NCBI GenBank assembly: GCA_948567375.1
Contig: OX419757.1
Span: forward strand, 10,244,974-10,308,973
DNA from: Lunularia cruciata
Taxonomy: Eukaryota; Streptophyta; Marchantiopsida; Lunulariales; Lunulariaceae
Reading direction: 5' to 3'
DNA length: 64,000 bases
Each line of letters begins with the position of its first letter. Positions within the stretch are counted from its first letter, which is position 1. Positions 24,001 to 35,939 of this stretch are shown piece by piece. The position numbers and the translations under genes are program-made. The notes under the pieces are model-generated. The model searched no databases. It was not told the origin of the DNA and saw only the letters and a program-made list of their open reading frames with translations.

Positions 24001-24558
24001 ATATAGAAGAGTTGTGACCAGATGCTCACATGATGGAGAAAGTGAAGTCAATAACAATAATGCCTTATACTTCTTTTCTAACTTAACCTCTGTGCTCATC
24101 AACTCACAAATGATTTTTTTGAAAGGATTTAGGTGCTACATAATACTTTGGCCTTCCTTCATTAGCAACATATACAATTTCTATTTAAGAAACAGTCTAT
24201 TTGTCAATGACTTGGTCATATAAATATTCTCCAGTTTATCACATAGTTTTGGTGCAGATGCCTCATCCATAACATTCTGTAGCACTTCATCAAACAAGGT
24301 TCAACCTAATAGTACTAATAGCTCCGAGATCTGCATTTTTATCTTCTCCATCCTCATCACTTTTGTCCTCATATCTTTTTCTTAGTGCTCTATGTAGTCC
24401 TTGCAAGACAAGAAGGTCCGTCACCTTCAGTTGCCAAAGTCCAAAATTGTTTTTCCATTGTCACCCCTGCCATTGTTTTGTTGTGGACTTCCTTCTGCAC
24501 CCATTTCAAACCTCAGATCTTAAAACCCTCTTTAGAACCAACTAACTTTGTTACCAAT

Positions 24559-24782
24559 TGTTAGAAAACAATTATTACCCGAGGACCTCTCACAATAGCA
24601 CATAGTAAACCCCATTAAACAAAAATCAAAGTACAATAAGAAATAACAAGATTCACTTCTTATCCCGAAAGTTACCCTCCACGATTGAGACAAGCTCACA
24701 CCAACCTTGGAAATAACACGATTCACTTCTTGTCCCGAAAGTTACCCTCCACGATTGAGACAAGCTCACACCAGCCTTGGAA

Positions 24783-24837
<55 letters not shown>

Positions 24838-24895
24838 TTTCTCATTATGAGCGTGAACCTGGAGGTAAGTTTCGGAACAAGAGGTGAACCTTGTT
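24559..24895 (-). repeat. 5' LTR of the fossil copia element, outer edge unclear
   Basis: Matches the other LTR from the TGTTAGAAAAC end through the TA tract at 24786-24832. Beyond that the match fades and a dispersed tail motif follows, so the outer edge is uncertain. A 70-bp segment inside this LTR is duplicated in tandem (24643-24712 and 24713-24782); the other LTR has it once. Confidence 0.7.
24786..24832. repeat. (TA)n microsatellite
   Basis: About 47 bp of TA dinucleotide, at the position that corresponds to the longer TA tract in the other LTR. Confidence 0.95.
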
Positions 24896-24972
24896 GTTTC
24901 CTTTTTCCTTGTACGGCTTGTTGGGGTTTTCCATCCTTCGTGTTCTCTACACGGTCGCCTTTTCTCTTGGGA
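24896..24972 (+). repeat. Dispersed tail motif, copy 2
   Basis: Contains CTTGTACGGCTTGTTGGGG, CCATCCTTCGTGTTCTC and ACGGTCGCCTTTTC in the family order. The hairpin arm is degraded. It abuts the outer side of the copia 5' LTR. Confidence 0.85.
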
Positions 24973-26466
24973 GAGTACAGTGTTTTCTAACCGTTCCCAG
25001 GCTCGACGCCTCCCGGACAGTGTTTTCTAACAGTTCTCAAGCTCGACGCCACCACTGTTCCTGAAAAAAGCCTCGGTGTACTTCTTATTCCGTTATATTC
25101 CTTCTGAGTACACTCCTGGACCAAATAAGAGTGCATGAAAATCTTGTATCAGTTGCATCATTTGCAGTATCACTTGGCATACATAGAGTTCTAAGCTGAG
25201 CAAACGATGAGGAGCGACAGATTTCTCGGTCGAAGATGCCCCGTCGCATTTCCACTTCTTGCTGTGGTTCACGTCCTTCATGCATAGTATTGACTTGTGA
25301 CTAAAAATCCCAGCAGAAAGGAGGAGGTTGATTGATCATAGTTAGTACTTCTGCGATGCCTTGTCGCCCGGCCCCTCCTTTCCCAGTCATTTGCTTCCCG
25401 GCGGGGAGGTTCGTAGGGAGGCCCCCTAAGGGTTCCTTCCCACGGGAGGATGCCCGGAGGGCTGGTTCTACAGGTCTGGAACAATCTATATCTCGTCTTT
25501 GGTGGTGACTTGAATCTTGGGTGACGAAACTCTGAAAAAGTCACTCAACCAGGGCTTCCCAAACATGTTGAGCAGAAGGCTAATGCGCAGGAAACCCAAC
25601 TTCAAGATTTAGACTCATGGACATGAACAAAATGATGATTTCTCAGTTGGTCGCCAATTCAGGTGAAATGTTTATCGGAGTAGCTGAACCTGGGAATATA
25701 AATTTGATAATTCCAACATATTCAGAATGGTTTGCTGAAACGGAGGTCACGCACCTGATCATGATGAGGCGCGTAGTAGACGACCGTCCCTGCTTTTTCG
25801 AGTTTTTCGGGTTAGTCAAAAGGAACGATGTCCACATTTTCCCGAAGAAATGGGTTTGCTTGGCGTGCACATCTCCGCTTCATGCATACGAAACCAAGGG
25901 AGGCACACATAGACCAGTATATAAGTGGTGCTCGTGATTGATTACTCGCCAAAGAGCCAACACAATTCAAGAGCAAGCTCTCCTTTAGGATTGTATGCAG
26001 ATATGTCCTACGATATGATTTCTCTCTAGGTGCACGCAGAACGAAATGTTTTCGTAACGGCTGAATGGACAAGCTTCTTGAGAACGAGGAATCGTGAGCA
26101 TCTTCACTTGAACCAGCGGTTGGGTTTTCATGACTCTTAACAAACTCTGACAAATGGATCTTGACTGCGATAGATTAGAAATGCAATGGTTCCAGACCGC
26201 CTTAGGACCTGCAGAAGGCACCCTAGGACCTTCCAACATAGCTATCATGCAGAGAAGGCTATACTTGTCCTTTCCTGTAGGTGGAGGCGGAGAACTTGGA
26301 GGTGATTGGTCAGAGGTCGATTGCCAAAAGAGAAGTGAATATATCGACGCTAGATCTAAAGTCTCTTATGAAACTATTCCCTTCCCACGAGATGGTGAGC
26401 TCCAAAGAGGTAAAATGGCAATGGAAGAGTCGTATCATCGACGCTAAAACTCCATACGGATAAAAG
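24973..26466. other. Unassigned DNA with open frames but no recognised gene
   Basis: A 40-bp segment around TGTTTTCTAAC...GCTCGACGCC is duplicated (about 24979-25015 and 25019-25053). Its TTTTCTAACA resembles an LTR end. Open frames at 25617-25937 (+), 25812-26153 (-) and 26154-26447 (+) overlap one another on both strands. None shows a known motif. One plus-strand frame near 26281-26463 reads NLEVIGQRSIAKREV and looks protein-like but is isolated. Confidence 0.35.
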
Positions 26467-27572
26467 TCAGAACAGGATATTGGAGGGCACTTTCTTGTTT
26501 AAGCTGTTTGAGTTCAGTCCCAGCAACAGGGTAGCAGGCACGGACAGATTCTTCAGTAACAGAGACTTGTAGCCCCTAGCATTGAAGACATCCCCCTGCA
26601 GGTTCAAGGATGTTCAGAGGAAGCTAAGTTAATACGTACACCATGGCATTATCGATTCTGAACAATCATATTACATAGTCTACATGAACCAATATCAAAA
26701 AAGATTTCATCAAGCCTGTATTTCTCTTGTTTGAGTTCCTAGCTATCGTACATAGCTTCTGGACACATGCTTAACGTTAGAAATTCCTGACCCACAACCC
26801 ACAATTATTTTCTCTGTGCTATCTCATATCGCATTATTGGCGTCGTTGTAAAGATTTCATATGAGCGAAGTTAGGGTATTTTAAGCATACCTGATCGCGC
26901 TTACAATACTGCTGACTTGGAAATGGACATTCTGGGTGTGTGTCGTTTGACTTGATATGCTTGTCGGCCAACATCTCATGAGCATTATCATGGCTAAGCG
27001 TTTCCACCAATGCAACTAACTCCTTTGGCTATCCTACTTCCAAACAGAATCCAGGTCTCTCCATCGTAGTGAGATATTTGTATTTGCTTTCCGGCTCAAT
27101 CAAGTTCTTCCGCACTCCAGGCTCCCACACCAGAACTGAGAGGTGTTTCATACGGATGGGTATTGTTTCCGCAAGAGGAGCGATCATATCTCTACCCTTA
27201 TTAGATTTGCGATCGATTCCCCTGCAACTTCTATGAAAAGAATCAATTGAAACAGGAAGACTGTGTAGGAGCTCCAGCTGGTTCTCGACCATGCAAGCCC
27301 CCTTCCAAACTCAATGCAATACATCTGCTCTCCCAAGTCCTGATTAGAGAGTGTTTAAGTAGTCGAAGGTCTTCACTGTGGAACCCAGATAGCAATGTTC
27401 TTGCCACAATTGACTTTCCCGTCCCAGGGCCTCCATGTAAGGCAACCAACTACTTCGTAGATATTTCTTGCTGGGTCCAGGACAGTGAAGTTGTTGCAAT
27501 TTCTGGAGGGCCTTGTCGCGAGTAGCAACATACTTCTGGTGGCCATCTCAAACGCTATGGATGGCTCCAACT
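26467..27572 (-). pseudogene. P-loop NTPase-like gene remnant (STAND/NLR-like?)
   Basis: Minus strand. The upstream piece reads YVATRDKALQKLQQL (about 27500-27550). A Walker A motif follows in another frame, VALHGGPGTGKSIVARTLL, with FHSEDLRLLKHSLIRTW (27445-27320). The third part, again in another frame, runs from about 27290 to 26891: DMIAPLAETIPIRMKHLSVL, VWEPGVRKNLIEPESKYKYL, then VALVETLSHDNAHEMLAD, interrupted by a TAG at 27029-27031. It ends in CKRDQ at a GT donor (26890). The final exon 26595-26467 joins in phase 0 and reads GDVFNARGYKSLLLKNLSVP and ATLLLGLNSNSLNKKVPSN to a TGA. The two frame changes around the P-loop and the TAG argue for a pseudogene, while the last exon looks intact. 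The family is not recognised with certainty. A P-loop preceded by an RDKAL..L helix would fit a STAND/NACHT/NB-ARC ATPase. Confidence 0.55.
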
Positions 27573-30469
27573 CTGCGTATTAACATCTTTCCAGGAAGAA
27601 ATCTTGTCGGGTTGATGTATGGTAGAACGCAACTTGAAGATATCCCTCAAGCTGTACCTAGGGCCTCATGCCCTGAAATGAGAATCTTTCCAGTGCTGCT
27701 GCATAGGAAGTATTCACAATCTGAAGTCGCGATTAATTATGGTGATAATCTAAAGCATTTAGAAGCTTCTGGGTAAACTATCACCTTGCGTGCCAATCAT
27801 GAACACTAAACCCCTCAGTCTCAAAACCACCTCATGACTTGTGTATGTAGGTTTGTTTCTCATGCATCGAATCGAGCTCGGCAAACTACTTTAATTTGCA
27901 CCTACCCACCGTGTGTAGTGCACCTCAACCCACGGTTGCGACCTTGTTCACCTGTACAAGTTGTATCTCTTCTTTCGTTCCTACTGGATTCAAATTTGTA
28001 CATTTTATTTAGCTTGATCCTCGAACATTTTTTCCAGCTCCAGCTCTCCCCGTGAACCTCTTTCAGGATATTGACTTGTAGGAATTAAATCTCGATATTG
28101 CCAGTCTTGAGCATAAGCGTGCTGACAGAGTCCTCCTTCTGTTCCTGAAGCACCACAAAATTAACTTTCTTTAAATCTATATCTCAGTGTTTACTTTAGT
28201 TGAACGGGAACAATCCTCAAGCAAACCTCTCACACAAATTCATCATCGTATCTCAGTTTTATGTATCATCACTGACAGTTTACAGAATTCTCGTACTAAC
28301 AGAAACACATCTACTCACACATGAACAGCACGAGCACTCAAGTGACAGAACCACTAATTAAACATCACGAGCCTCTGAATGAGATTTATACTTAACTACT
28401 TATACCATAGTACATATCAAATATATTATTTATACTAAACTACTTATGTGAGCACTTGCCATTTTAGCTAGCATCAGGCAATTAAATACCGTGTTTTTAG
28501 GAAGGATGGACATTCTGATTTAACGACTTTTATATTGGGTACGTTGATCTGTCAATTTTAAACTTCGAAATTTAAATCAAATATGTAACTTTTGTCATGT
28601 GTCAGTTGCACTATTCTAGTCAAAAGAGAAATTAAAAATTTCCATTACCCTTCGACTGATTTTTGAATCAGCTTCTCAACGCGCATTTTAAACACTACAC
28701 TCTCAAAACACGAAACTCCCTAGGCTAGAATAGTTCTACCTCTTTTTCTGGCCAGATACTCCTGCTGACCTCTTTCATCGTTCTCTATCTGACATCTGAG
28801 TCCGTCTTAAATGTTCCAATCCTTGGCTGCGCTTGTCTGTTTGTAATCTTTGGATCCATAAGTTCTGAGATCAAGAACCGAGTCCTTATTTCAGGGAATT
28901 AACACATGATCAGAGAATTACTTCGAGTTTCCTCGTCTAGTCTAAAATTGAATAAAACAGCAAATGAAAGTTTGAATCTTGACACAGCTGCAGGGAAACC
29001 GAAATCTACCTCCTCAGTTCGTCTTACATGACGCATGTATGAGCACGTTGAGTTTGATATAATTTCCTGAGTGGAACTAACGTTTCAACAGATATGATGA
29101 AAGGAAGTTAAACGTATATTATGTCTTAGACTAACTTTATTGACTGTAACTGATATCAATTTCCGAGAAAGGTCAAAGCAGTATTTCGTCCTATAGTCAG
29201 TCAATGGCACTGTCTGGGGGAGGAAGGGACTTGCAATTGATGACTTTGATCACCTGACGAACCCTACCATAAAGGTAGCTCGAAAGCGTTCGTATAAGAA
29301 AGACTGGACAGTGATCAAGTTGAGTCCAGTGCAATCAAATCTCGCAGGTAAATACTGCCAAAAGGTCTTTGGTATATAAAACACCATCTACTAGGAAAAT
29401 GGATGCCCAGTGCTGCCCAAGGTGTTGTCCAGTACGACTAGGCTCCTCCCCCGATTAACGAGATATCCCATTGGAATACCATATATGCCAGTGGACGACC
29501 ATACCGTTCTCAGGAGGAGACTACAGTCCTTTACTTTCATTCATTGGTGTTACTGCATTTCTCTCATTTTTCTTGACGTGGATTCGTGTTCGTCTTTCCA
29601 AGCCTCTCGGGAAGGTTGGGCCTTGTGCTCCTTTTCCCCTTTCTTTCGGGTACTATTTTTATGCAGTATTATTTTCACTCCTGTTGTTTTGAGAGTACAG
29701 TTTCGTTTTGAGCGTACAGTTGACTACGGATTCACTTATTAACTTTCTTCTTGCTCGCATGCGTCAGCTGTGAATATCGAGATGCTGTGTGCTAAGTAAG
29801 ATTTTAGGTGTCTTACATAGGAAACATATTGTACAGTATTTTATGATTGCAAGACATAAAAGTTAAGTTGTAGTAACTAAATTGAATCTGCCTAAGTGTT
29901 CAGGACTAGTGCCCCAACTTCGCATAGTATTCACTGACAGATTAGTCCATGAACATTTTCAAGCAATCTCCGTCCTTGCCCATTGATTGGTGCACGTGAC
30001 AGGCGGAAGATTCACATTTGAAGCCTCCCGGCAAATCTGTTCATAGTTATCTAGATGTCCTTTTGCGTCCAGCTTCAAGTTACGACTGATTTAACATCAA
30101 TTTCTGACATTGTTTCACTTCTAGTCCGTTAAACAATCATTGTGAGAACTCCACTACATAAGAAGGGTCAATAGCTTGTGATTATAGGGTAGACTAATGA
30201 AGCTGATTCTGTTATCTTCCTTCGTGTATTATTGACTGATGTCGCAGAACGTTTCTCTTTCAATCGGTTGATCGATAATCAAGAGTCAATCTAAGCCTGG
30301 CCGTGGCATATACGTGAACACTTAGTATCAGTCGATAAGATACGGTGGTACAGGAACTACATATCTTCTAGATCTAATTCAACAATGGGCTGGTGAGAGG
30401 TGAAGGTGTCGATCGTGCGAGAGATTCCAGATTTGTCGAAATCCTCATTGAAGGCGCTGTCAGCTGGCT

Positions 30470-30472
<3 letters not shown>
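27573..30472. other. Intergenic DNA, no gene recognised
   Basis: Open frames are short and unremarkable. The segment at about 29560-29660 has CCTTGTGCTCC, CCTTTCTTTCGGGTAC and may be a third, weak copy of the second tail-like family seen at 16168 and 42214. 28380-28640 is AT-rich. Confidence 0.4.

Positions 30473-30526
<54 letters not shown>
30473..30526. repeat. (CT)n microsatellite
   Basis: 54 bp of uninterrupted CT dinucleotide immediately upstream of the first P450-like remnant. Confidence 0.98.
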
Positions 30527-30529
<3 letters not shown>

Positions 30530-30530
<1 letters not shown>

Positions 30531-33157
30531 TGTTCTTCAAAAAGAAGAGAAACCTTCCTCCAGGTATTACCCGCATCGTCTATACAGGATTTCCACTGCT
30601 CCGCTCTATTTCCCGAAATAGGTGGGGGGCGCGAAGCTCTATGCTTCGCTCCCCGCCAATATATAGAAACAAAGAGAAAAAACTATATGACCTCTTGGCT
30701 CGGTATTGGTAAGATGACAGGTTAGGTACCAGTAATTTCTCTTCTTCGAGTTTAGGCTAACTTTGTTGGGTGTTCTTGCTGACAGTGTTGCTGGTAATTT
30801 ACCTGTACCGGGCCACATCATGCAGCTGAAAGGGAAGGAATCTCCCCTCATTTGTACAGAGTGAGCTAAGACTTATGGTTCACCGAATCCAAACAGGATC
30901 CATAAACCGCGTCGCTGTTAGTTCCGTTGATTTGCCGAAGAGGTAAGTTTTAATCCAGTCCCAAGAAGTTTTAGTGTATTGAAAGTCGTCTCTTCCAGGA
31001 TGCCATAGTGTACGCACTGAATAACTGTTCTACATATAAGTCCGTAGACTGTAACACAAGGACATGAGTTGAAGATAATCAAAATTCATGTTGTCAGCAG
31101 TTTGGTCTTTTTGTATATTCAAAACCGTTCAGACAAGTGGAACTCAAATGTGCCTTAACTCTCTCTTCCCTGGGTAGGTTCTAGTTCCACAACATGATCC
31201 AATTTACGACCTGGCGTTGTTGACCATAGTTTTTAATGTTCGATATCGATTACGGTGCAGAGCACACAATGCTGAAAACGGTGATGGTTGCTCAACAGTA
31301 ATCATCAGGTACGAGATACAATTTTCACTGACAGCAAAGATGATCCATAGATGATAATTTATGCTGTCTTGAAATAATTGGAAGAAGGAGCTCCGTATAC
31401 GACGGACTCATTGTGAAAATAAGCTCCCCATAGATGTATCACTATTCAGCGTCGAATGTCTTATACTATTTGTCTTGTTACTACATCTACATTCTGAATA
31501 AAGGTCAATGTGGGAGAAATTTTACACAAGTGTAACGGAATACACTGCTGCCTGATGTATTCCATCGGGCACTGCATAATTTCCAAGATTTTAGTTTTCT
31601 TCTGTTGATGACTCCACTTTCTGCAATGAGTTCTTCCCTCGGAGTGTATTATCTTGGATTCAAAGAGAGTTGATTTTTTCGTTTGTTTCAAATTGTACTC
31701 GTCAAATCAGTCATGAAAGAAATATAACATTCTTTCGTGACTGATCTTATTTAAATTAAGTCCGGGTCAGGTACTTAGATTTGACGTCCAAGAAGAGGCG
31801 TTTCAGAGCAGGGCAAACTTGGACTAGGGCAAATGTATAACGTACTGATACTGGATCCCATCATCAGTAATTTATGTTGATCGGAGGAAATTCTGCCCCA
31901 TTGTCAAATTCATCCCAGTTGCAGGTTGGAGAAGGAAACAGGAAACACAACACGGAAGAGAATCTGCTGATTAACGAGCTGATAAGTATGTTAAGACTTG
32001 ATCCTTTCAAAAGGTAAAAGAGGTGGCGCATGTTTGAAGAATCTGTACATGAGGTAGACCCTGACAAAATCACTTGACAATGTGCTGTATTCTTGCAAAC
32101 ACATCACATTAACATGAACCTGAGTCCGTGTGAATCTCGTGGAGAGAAAAAGGAAACCTGCTGCTGCTAGAAGAAAGTTAGACAGTATCAGTGTTCAAAA
32201 GTCCAACTCGTTTGGCAACTTTAAGATATCTGCCTTCCAGAAACCACCTATGGGATGCTTATGCGATTGTCTATCCTCAGAAGAAGCCAAGCACATTACA
32301 GAACGGCCAGTTGTCCAGTCTTGCTCGGAAGCTATTATTCCCCAATTGAACACTTCTGTAGTTACTAGTGAATGGACAATCTACGAACTGGCTAATAATC
32401 CACAAATTCAAGTGATTTTCATCTCCAATGGACTGAAGTTAGTTTACCTTCAGCTTTCTAACCTTATTATCAATCCAGTTGATCAAAAGCCGTTGCTGAG
32501 TTACACCGTCACCTTTTAAGTTGTACCAATTCAGAGAGAATTGTTCCCATCAGAGTCGGAGAATGTTGATGGAGGATAATTAGTGGACTGTGAGCTGGTT
32601 TTGCAGGAACGGCTCTATCAGCAGATCATCGAGTGGGTTATCGACCAATGAACGGAGACGACCTTCCGAATTTATGTCTGCTTTTGTGCCATTATTAAAG
32701 AGGCTACGAGATGTCATTGTCCAGTACCAGTTTTGCCTTCACGTTACGTTGAAAAGGACATCACAACCGGTGGATATGAGATTCTGAAAGGTTTGGATTA
32801 ACAATTCATCATTTCATTAGCATTCACGGATTATACCAGCTCTTTTTTCTGGGTTTAAGTCGATTTTACTGAACTCAGTTGGACATATACTAATTGCCAT
32901 TTCAAGGATTTCATAGAAGCTGTTATATGAACCTCTATCCAGCAGTTTTGCCTCCGTAAGGTCATATTTCTCGCGAATTCAAATTCTTTTCTGTTTGCAT
33001 TTCACGTGAGTGCAACTCACAGAAGAATTTCTACGGACAAGAAAAGTGTAACCAAATCCAGAAATTTGGGACCCAGAACGCTCTGTGCACGATCCAAACA
33101 TCGATCTAGGTCTCGACGACATCCGAGGATCGTTTCTTCATTCGATGAATGAGAACG
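30530..33157 (+). pseudogene. Decayed cytochrome P450, CYP701 (ent-kaurene oxidase)-like
   Basis: CYP701 enzymes oxidise ent-kaurene to ent-kaurenoic acid at the plastid/ER membrane. Remnants in order: 30530-30712 reads KKKRNLPPG and GFPLLRSI, like the Pro-rich hinge, then KEKKLYDLLARYW. 32130-32411 carries EAIIPQLNTSVVTSEWTIYE and LANNPQIQ, matching the CYP701 I-helix region (EPIIEAADTTLVTSEWAMYE) and ending at a GT. 32607-32790 reads ERLYQQI, then the K-helix ExxR (EATR) and PVPVLPSRYVEKDITTGGYE, very like KO. About 33031-33157 reads NPEIWDPERSVHDPNIDLGL. The gene is dead: the I-helix acid-Thr pair is gone, an in-frame TGA lies at 32649-32651, frames shift before NPEIW, and no heme-Cys FGxGxRxCxG was found downstream. 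Membership of the P450 superfamily is well supported; CYP701 is the best guess from memory. Confidence 0.7.
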
Positions 33158-34739
33158 GTGAGTTTGGGCTACAACCATGTCGAATATGCCAATCACGATC
33201 GGTGCCCTTGTGCAGCAGTTACTTTACTCTACTACTACTACTCTACTAATTATGGGCGGTGCCACGAATCTAAAAGAAGATGCTTCAAGTGCAATGAGCT
33301 GTAACTGGTTACTGTACCTGCGATATCTTAGGCGCTATAGGATAGATTCCTGTTACAATACTATTGGAGCTTAGCCCCATTTTACCCCCTTTGTCTTTGT
33401 CTTTTCCTTGTACGCCTTGATGGGATCTTCCTATCCTTCTACTTATCTCACTTCATAGCTACTCTGTCTCGCGATATCAACACCGCGCATACCATCTGGG
33501 ATAAGCGCTACTCAGCAATTTTAGGAATTTCGAATGAAAGTGTGATCCTTAGTAAGTACAGGTTACATCCAAACTGTTGTTTCGAGTGTGCCCGGAGTGT
33601 GATCTGGAGAATGTGCATACGCAACTTTGTAAAGTATAGACCAACGACGCAAAGTTTCAGTTTGTATAAGAAGTGTAATATCTTATCAAACTTTCCTCCA
33701 AAATCTGCTTAAACGTGAACTAGTATGCTTTCTACTTAATTTTCAAACCAGATTTGACAAAATACGTCTACATCAATAACAGGTCAAAATAATAGTCTCT
33801 GCCCTGAGATGCCAGTTGATGGACCATTCTCTAGTGATTGGGGTTCATACAAAATCTAGCAATTGCAGTCGCTCTAGTACGTATGTACTCAAACTCTAGG
33901 TCTGTCACTGGAAATTGTAGTACACATTGGCACGCATTTCCAGGAAGAGATCGAGTATGTTCACATTAAAGACAAATTGAGTCTGTCTAACAATATCGGA
34001 ACCTTCACCCTTGGAGCTCCTAACGGCAATGGGAAGTTATGATTGGAACGGTAATGATGGAGAGGATGAGCTCAATTTTCCCTCGAGAAGCACGTCAATC
34101 GAAGAATATTCGTAGACCTTAATTTAGAGCTAGTGCACAATTTTCAACACCTGTGCGAGTTGACTCCTTCTGTGTAGTCTGACGTGAACTGATGCAAAAC
34201 CGCACGATGACACAAGAACCTAAATTCATTGTTGCAGACGCGGCTACTTCTGATGAAGTACGATGTAGTTAGTCCTCTCTAAAAGTGTTCTATGAGGTCA
34301 GTTTTTCTCTCTAAAAGTTAACTCTTTTTCTTCATATATATAGATTTTACTACATTTTATTGAAAAACTTTATATTTTTAATATTAATATAATTAATCTG
34401 AGTTAAAAATATAAAAAAAATAAAATAATACAAACCATATCACCTAAATATTACATGGAAATATATATATTAAGAAATTCCTAAAACTGTCAAATATAAC
34501 CATTTACGAGCACTAGAGTGCGTACCTGGCACCCTCGTGAATAATGCTATTTTTTCCTTGAGAGTGCAATCTATTTCGTTCATTGAACGGTTGCTATACC
34601 GTTCAGAATTATGCATGCATAATCCAAATGTTTTCCATGGTAATGGTTTAATAGTAGAAGTAACATCAAACAATAAGAACCAAACAACGAATCAGAAGAA
34701 GGCGACCGCGTAGAAAAAACGAAGAATCTACTAAATAAT
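33158..34739. other. Intergenic DNA with one tail-motif copy
   Basis: No gene recognised. It contains the tail motif copy listed at 33374-33450 and, at about 34695-34725, a short minus-strand fragment of the same motif (GGCGACCGCGTAGAAAAAACG). AT-rich from 34330 to 34470. Confidence 0.5.
33374..33450 (+). repeat. Dispersed tail motif, copy 3
   Basis: Begins TTAGCCCCATTTTACCCCC, then CCTTGTACGCCTTGATGGG and CTTCCTATCCTTC; the CGCGGTCGCC end is missing. The AGCCCCATTTTAC leader recurs before copy 6 (39988). Confidence 0.8.
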
Positions 34740-35330
34740 AATTTTACTTCTTATTTTACTTCTTAAGTGAGTTAGGTAAGATAATTAAACAAAAAATTTC
34801 ATGGTATGGTTATTTACTGGAGATGAAAATGGAATAGTAGTCTTATTTATGACTAGTTGAATGGATAAAGTTATCTAACCATGACTTTGAATATGACCAT
34901 TCGATTGAGATACATTGAGAAGGTTCGAGGACATAGTAACGTAATAATAAACGTGAAGTTCCCAGATAATAATGATACTACTTTTACTATTGAACTGAGT
35001 AAAGCTATTAAAATTGGCCTTAATTACAGTATTTTATTGGATATAAATTGAGAACACAACCATTCAATTCTAATGAATACTACTACTTGAAATAAGCAGA
35101 ATTATCTATCCATGATTTAATATTATAAATATTTACTTTAGATAATATTGAGGAGGCTTGGGGAAATAATCATATAATATACTAACCACATCGAACCCTA
35201 GCCTCACTTGACGAAGATTTAACTTCAGCTCCATAAGGAGTTTCATCACCACTGAATAACTTAACGATTAAAATAGTGTAGTATGAGTACCTTGACAATA
35301 ATTTTTCGGTAAGGTTAAATTTTATTTATT
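34740..35330. repeat. Degenerate ~100-bp repeat array, locus 1
   Basis: About three diverged units each carry an AA(G/T)TTATCTAACCATGA-type block, a TGAATATGACCATTC-like block, a GAGATacATTGAGAAGGTT-like block, then ATAGTAA...TAATA. The end TAGTGTAGTATGAGTACC matches TAGTGTAATATAAGTACC at 45893. The same family forms the array at 45600-45960. Confidence 0.55.
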
Positions 35331-35431
35331 TTTAAATAAATTATATGTAAAAATTAATATTTTATTACTATTTTTAATGATAATAATAATATTTCATATA
35401 AACTCTATTGAGATTTAGTCTCATGTTAATT

Positions 35432-35532
35432 TTTTTTCTTCTCTTGTACGGCTTGATGGAGTCTTCCCATCTTTCGTTGTACGGCTTGATGGAGTCTTCC
35501 CATCTTTCGTTTTTCCGACGCGGTCGCCTTTC
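35432..35532 (+). repeat. Dispersed tail motif, copy 4 (internal duplication)
   Basis: Begins CTTGTACGGCTTGATGGAG. The block TTGTACGGCTTGATGG through CCCATCTTTCG occurs twice in tandem before the CGCGGTCGCC end. Confidence 0.9.
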
Positions 35533-35939
35533 GTGTTAATAATCATGTTCCTAAGTGTTACCTTCTGAGCTGTCCTGAACCCTAACAGTTAGAAAGAGTC
35601 TACTGTAGTTGCATATGGAGTACTGTAACAGTTCTACATGTGATGCCCTCTCCTCCGTTATGCCAATTTGGCGTTCAACCTACGTACTTCCCTGTCCTTA
35701 CAACCTTCCCGACCACTCATTTAGTTTGCTTTGATTCTTCTCCAGAGGCCTGATTGATACTTTTAGAATCTCGATATGTTGATGTTGCTCTCTTGCAATA
35801 CTCTGATTAGCAACGTGAAGTCGCTACCGTCGAAGGCTACATTCAGGCCAAGGCTGGGTATATTTACATGTTGACTCCACGACCACCTCAATCTCCCCGT
35901 TGACAAAGTAGAAGGTGTGTCTGGTGCCGTAGAACGCTA
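35533..35939. other. Intergenic DNA, nothing recognised
   Basis: No gene or repeat signature was noticed on either strand. Confidence 0.4.

Noticed and set aside
24979-25053. TTTTCTAACA words considered as the outer end of the copia 5' LTR
   Set aside because: The intervening sequence does not match the other LTR and includes a dispersed tail motif; it may belong to another element.
25617-26447. Overlapping open frames on both strands
   Set aside because: Neither strand is clearly favoured and no motif is recognised, so none was called a gene.
30393-30725. A frame with a long Ser-Leu run that could look like a signal peptide
   Set aside because: The run is the CT microsatellite; the adjoining P450-like peptide is in a different frame.
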